From CAVQBP01 sp964448105 (GTDB taxonomy: Bacteria > Bacteroidota > Ignavibacteria > Ignavibacteriales > Ignavibacteriaceae), in contig CAYUVK010000079.1 of NCBI GenBank assembly GCA_964448105.1, forward strand, positions 1 to 23,356: a stretch of DNA of 23,356 nucleotides, read 5' to 3'. A model generated the notes under the pieces. The model worked only from the letters and a program-made list of their open reading frames with translations, was not told the DNA's origin and searched no databases. A program made the position numbers and the translations under genes. Shown here piece after piece: positions 22,547 to 23,356 of this stretch. How positions within the stretch are numbered: the stretch's first letter is position 1; every line of letters starts with the position of its first letter.

Positions 22547-23356
22547 ATGAAAACTTTAATAATTATATTATCACTAATTCTTGCTGCAAACTTAAACTTT
22601 GCTGAAATTAAAGTAGTAGCAACTACAACTTCTATTTACGATCTGGTAAAAGAGGTTGGAGGAGATAAAGTAAAAGTCGATTATTTATGCCGGGGGGATC
22701 AAGACCCGCATTTTCTTGAAGTAATGCCGAGTTACATGCTTAAGCTTAGAAAAGCTGATTTAGTTATGGAAATCGGACTTGATATTGAAAAATGGCTTCC
22801 TCAATTAATTGACGGTTCAAGGAATACAGATTTAAAATTAATTGATCTTTCGGCAAATATTGAAAAAAAGGAAGTACCCACAACTAAACCTGATGCAAGC
22901 CAGGGAGATGTCCATCCTTACGGTAATCCTCACTACTGGCTTGATCCGGAGAATATTAAAATAATGGCACAGGAAATTTCGGACGCACTGACTAATGCCT
23001 CTCCAGGCGATGCTTCATATTTTAAAAAGAATTTAGATGATTATTTATCAACTCTGGATAAAAAGATTGCTGTATGGAAAAATGAAATGGAAAAGTTAAA
23101 AGGAAAACCAATCGTTACCTTTCATTCAAGCTGGGTTTATTTTGCAGACAGGTTCGGATTAAAAGTAGTTGGTCACGTAGAACCTAAACCCGGTATACCC
23201 CCTACTCCGTCTCATAATGCGGAGCTAATCCGGATAATTAAAAACAGCGGTGCAAAAATAATTTTAATGGAAAATTATTACAGCGATAATGCACCAAATC
23301 AAATTTCGAGACTAACCGGGGCAACCGTAATAAAAGTCCCTGTTGAACCTTACGGT
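22547..23356 (+). CDS. znuA: Metal ABC transporter substrate-binding protein (ZnuA/SBP_bac_9 family), partial
   Basis: The frame is open from the ATG at 22547 to the right edge, giving 270 residues; the C-terminus is missing. The signal peptide is short and hydrophobic (1-19, 'NLNFA-E'). The family signature is clear: 'VVATTTSIYDLVKEVGGDKV', 'DQDPHFLE' with His55, 'GNPHYWLDPEN' with His129, 'IVTFHSSWVYFADRFGL' with His193, and 'LMENYYSDN', where Glu242 may lie near the fourth ligand. The long His-rich loop of E. coli ZnuA is absent; only 'DVHPYGNPH' occurs there. It should capture Zn2+ or Mn2+ in the periplasm and deliver it to an ABC permease, presumably encoded beyond the window. AAGGA (22536-22540) lies six bases from the start. 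The symbol is by family; the metal is not settled. Confidence 0.9.
   Translation, partial: MKTLIIILSLILAANLNFAEIKVVATTTSIYDLVKEVGGDKVKVDYLCRGDQDPHFLEVMPSYMLKLRKADLVMEIGLDIEKWLPQLIDGSRNTDLKLIDLSANIEKKEVPTTKPDASQGDVHPYGNPHYWLDPENIKIMAQEISDALTNASPGDASYFKKNLDDYLSTLDKKIAVWKNEMEKLKGKPIVTFHSSWVYFADRFGLKVVGHVEPKPGIPPTPSHNAELIRIIKNSGAKIILMENYYSDNAPNQISRLTGATVIKVPVEPYG

Overview
The window is AT-rich bacterial DNA from a didermal (outer-membrane) organism. The mix of genes points to the Bacteroidota/Chlorobiota side of the tree, most likely an Ignavibacteria-type lineage: large two-domain M16 peptidase, metalloprotease/TolB-propeller/Omp85 fusion, PEGA-domain membrane protein, type 2 IPP isomerase next to a short-chain polyprenyl synthase, and HPr plus enzyme I without sugar permeases. 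This placement is an inference from gene content and base composition, not from a marker gene.

Layout. Everything from 1 to 18668 is read on the minus strand. In order of transcription it starts with a tightly overlapped group: IPP isomerase (fni), a farnesyl/geranylgeranyl-type diphosphate synthase, HPr and enzyme I. After a repeat-filled gap of 294 bases comes an envelope group: a secreted/outer-membrane protein joining an HExxH protease-like domain, a beta-propeller and an Omp85-like barrel; then a PQQ-propeller lipoprotein resembling BamB; then a PEGA-domain membrane protein. Next are prmC and dtd (overlapping), an alkaline-phosphatase-superfamily enzyme overlapping comEC, a YciI-like protein, a VOC/glyoxalase-fold protein, an M16 peptidase and a YncE-like beta-propeller protein that runs off the left edge. 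Overlaps of the ATGA, TTGA and TAATG type are frequent, which suggests translational coupling.

A divergent intergenic region (18669-19209) separates this from genes on the plus strand: an SDR/DUF2867 protein, a short remnant of a citramalate/isopropylmalate-synthase-like gene, and a metal-uptake cassette made of a small membrane protein with Cys/His residues, an outer-membrane beta-barrel protein ending in HKAHPF, and a ZnuA-type metal-binding protein cut by the right edge. A 15-base 7-1-7 palindrome, the geometry of Fur/Zur/PerR boxes, overlaps a plausible promoter just ahead of this cassette.

Several intergenic gaps carry short, phased, degenerate tandem arrays with 6-, 7- or 8-base units. 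Two of the 7-base arrays, 5 kb apart and in opposite orientation, share the same consensus and even the same first unit. Together with the metal cassette, its candidate operator and the cimA-like remnant, these are the most unusual things in the window. I saw no tRNA, rRNA, CRISPR array or transposase.
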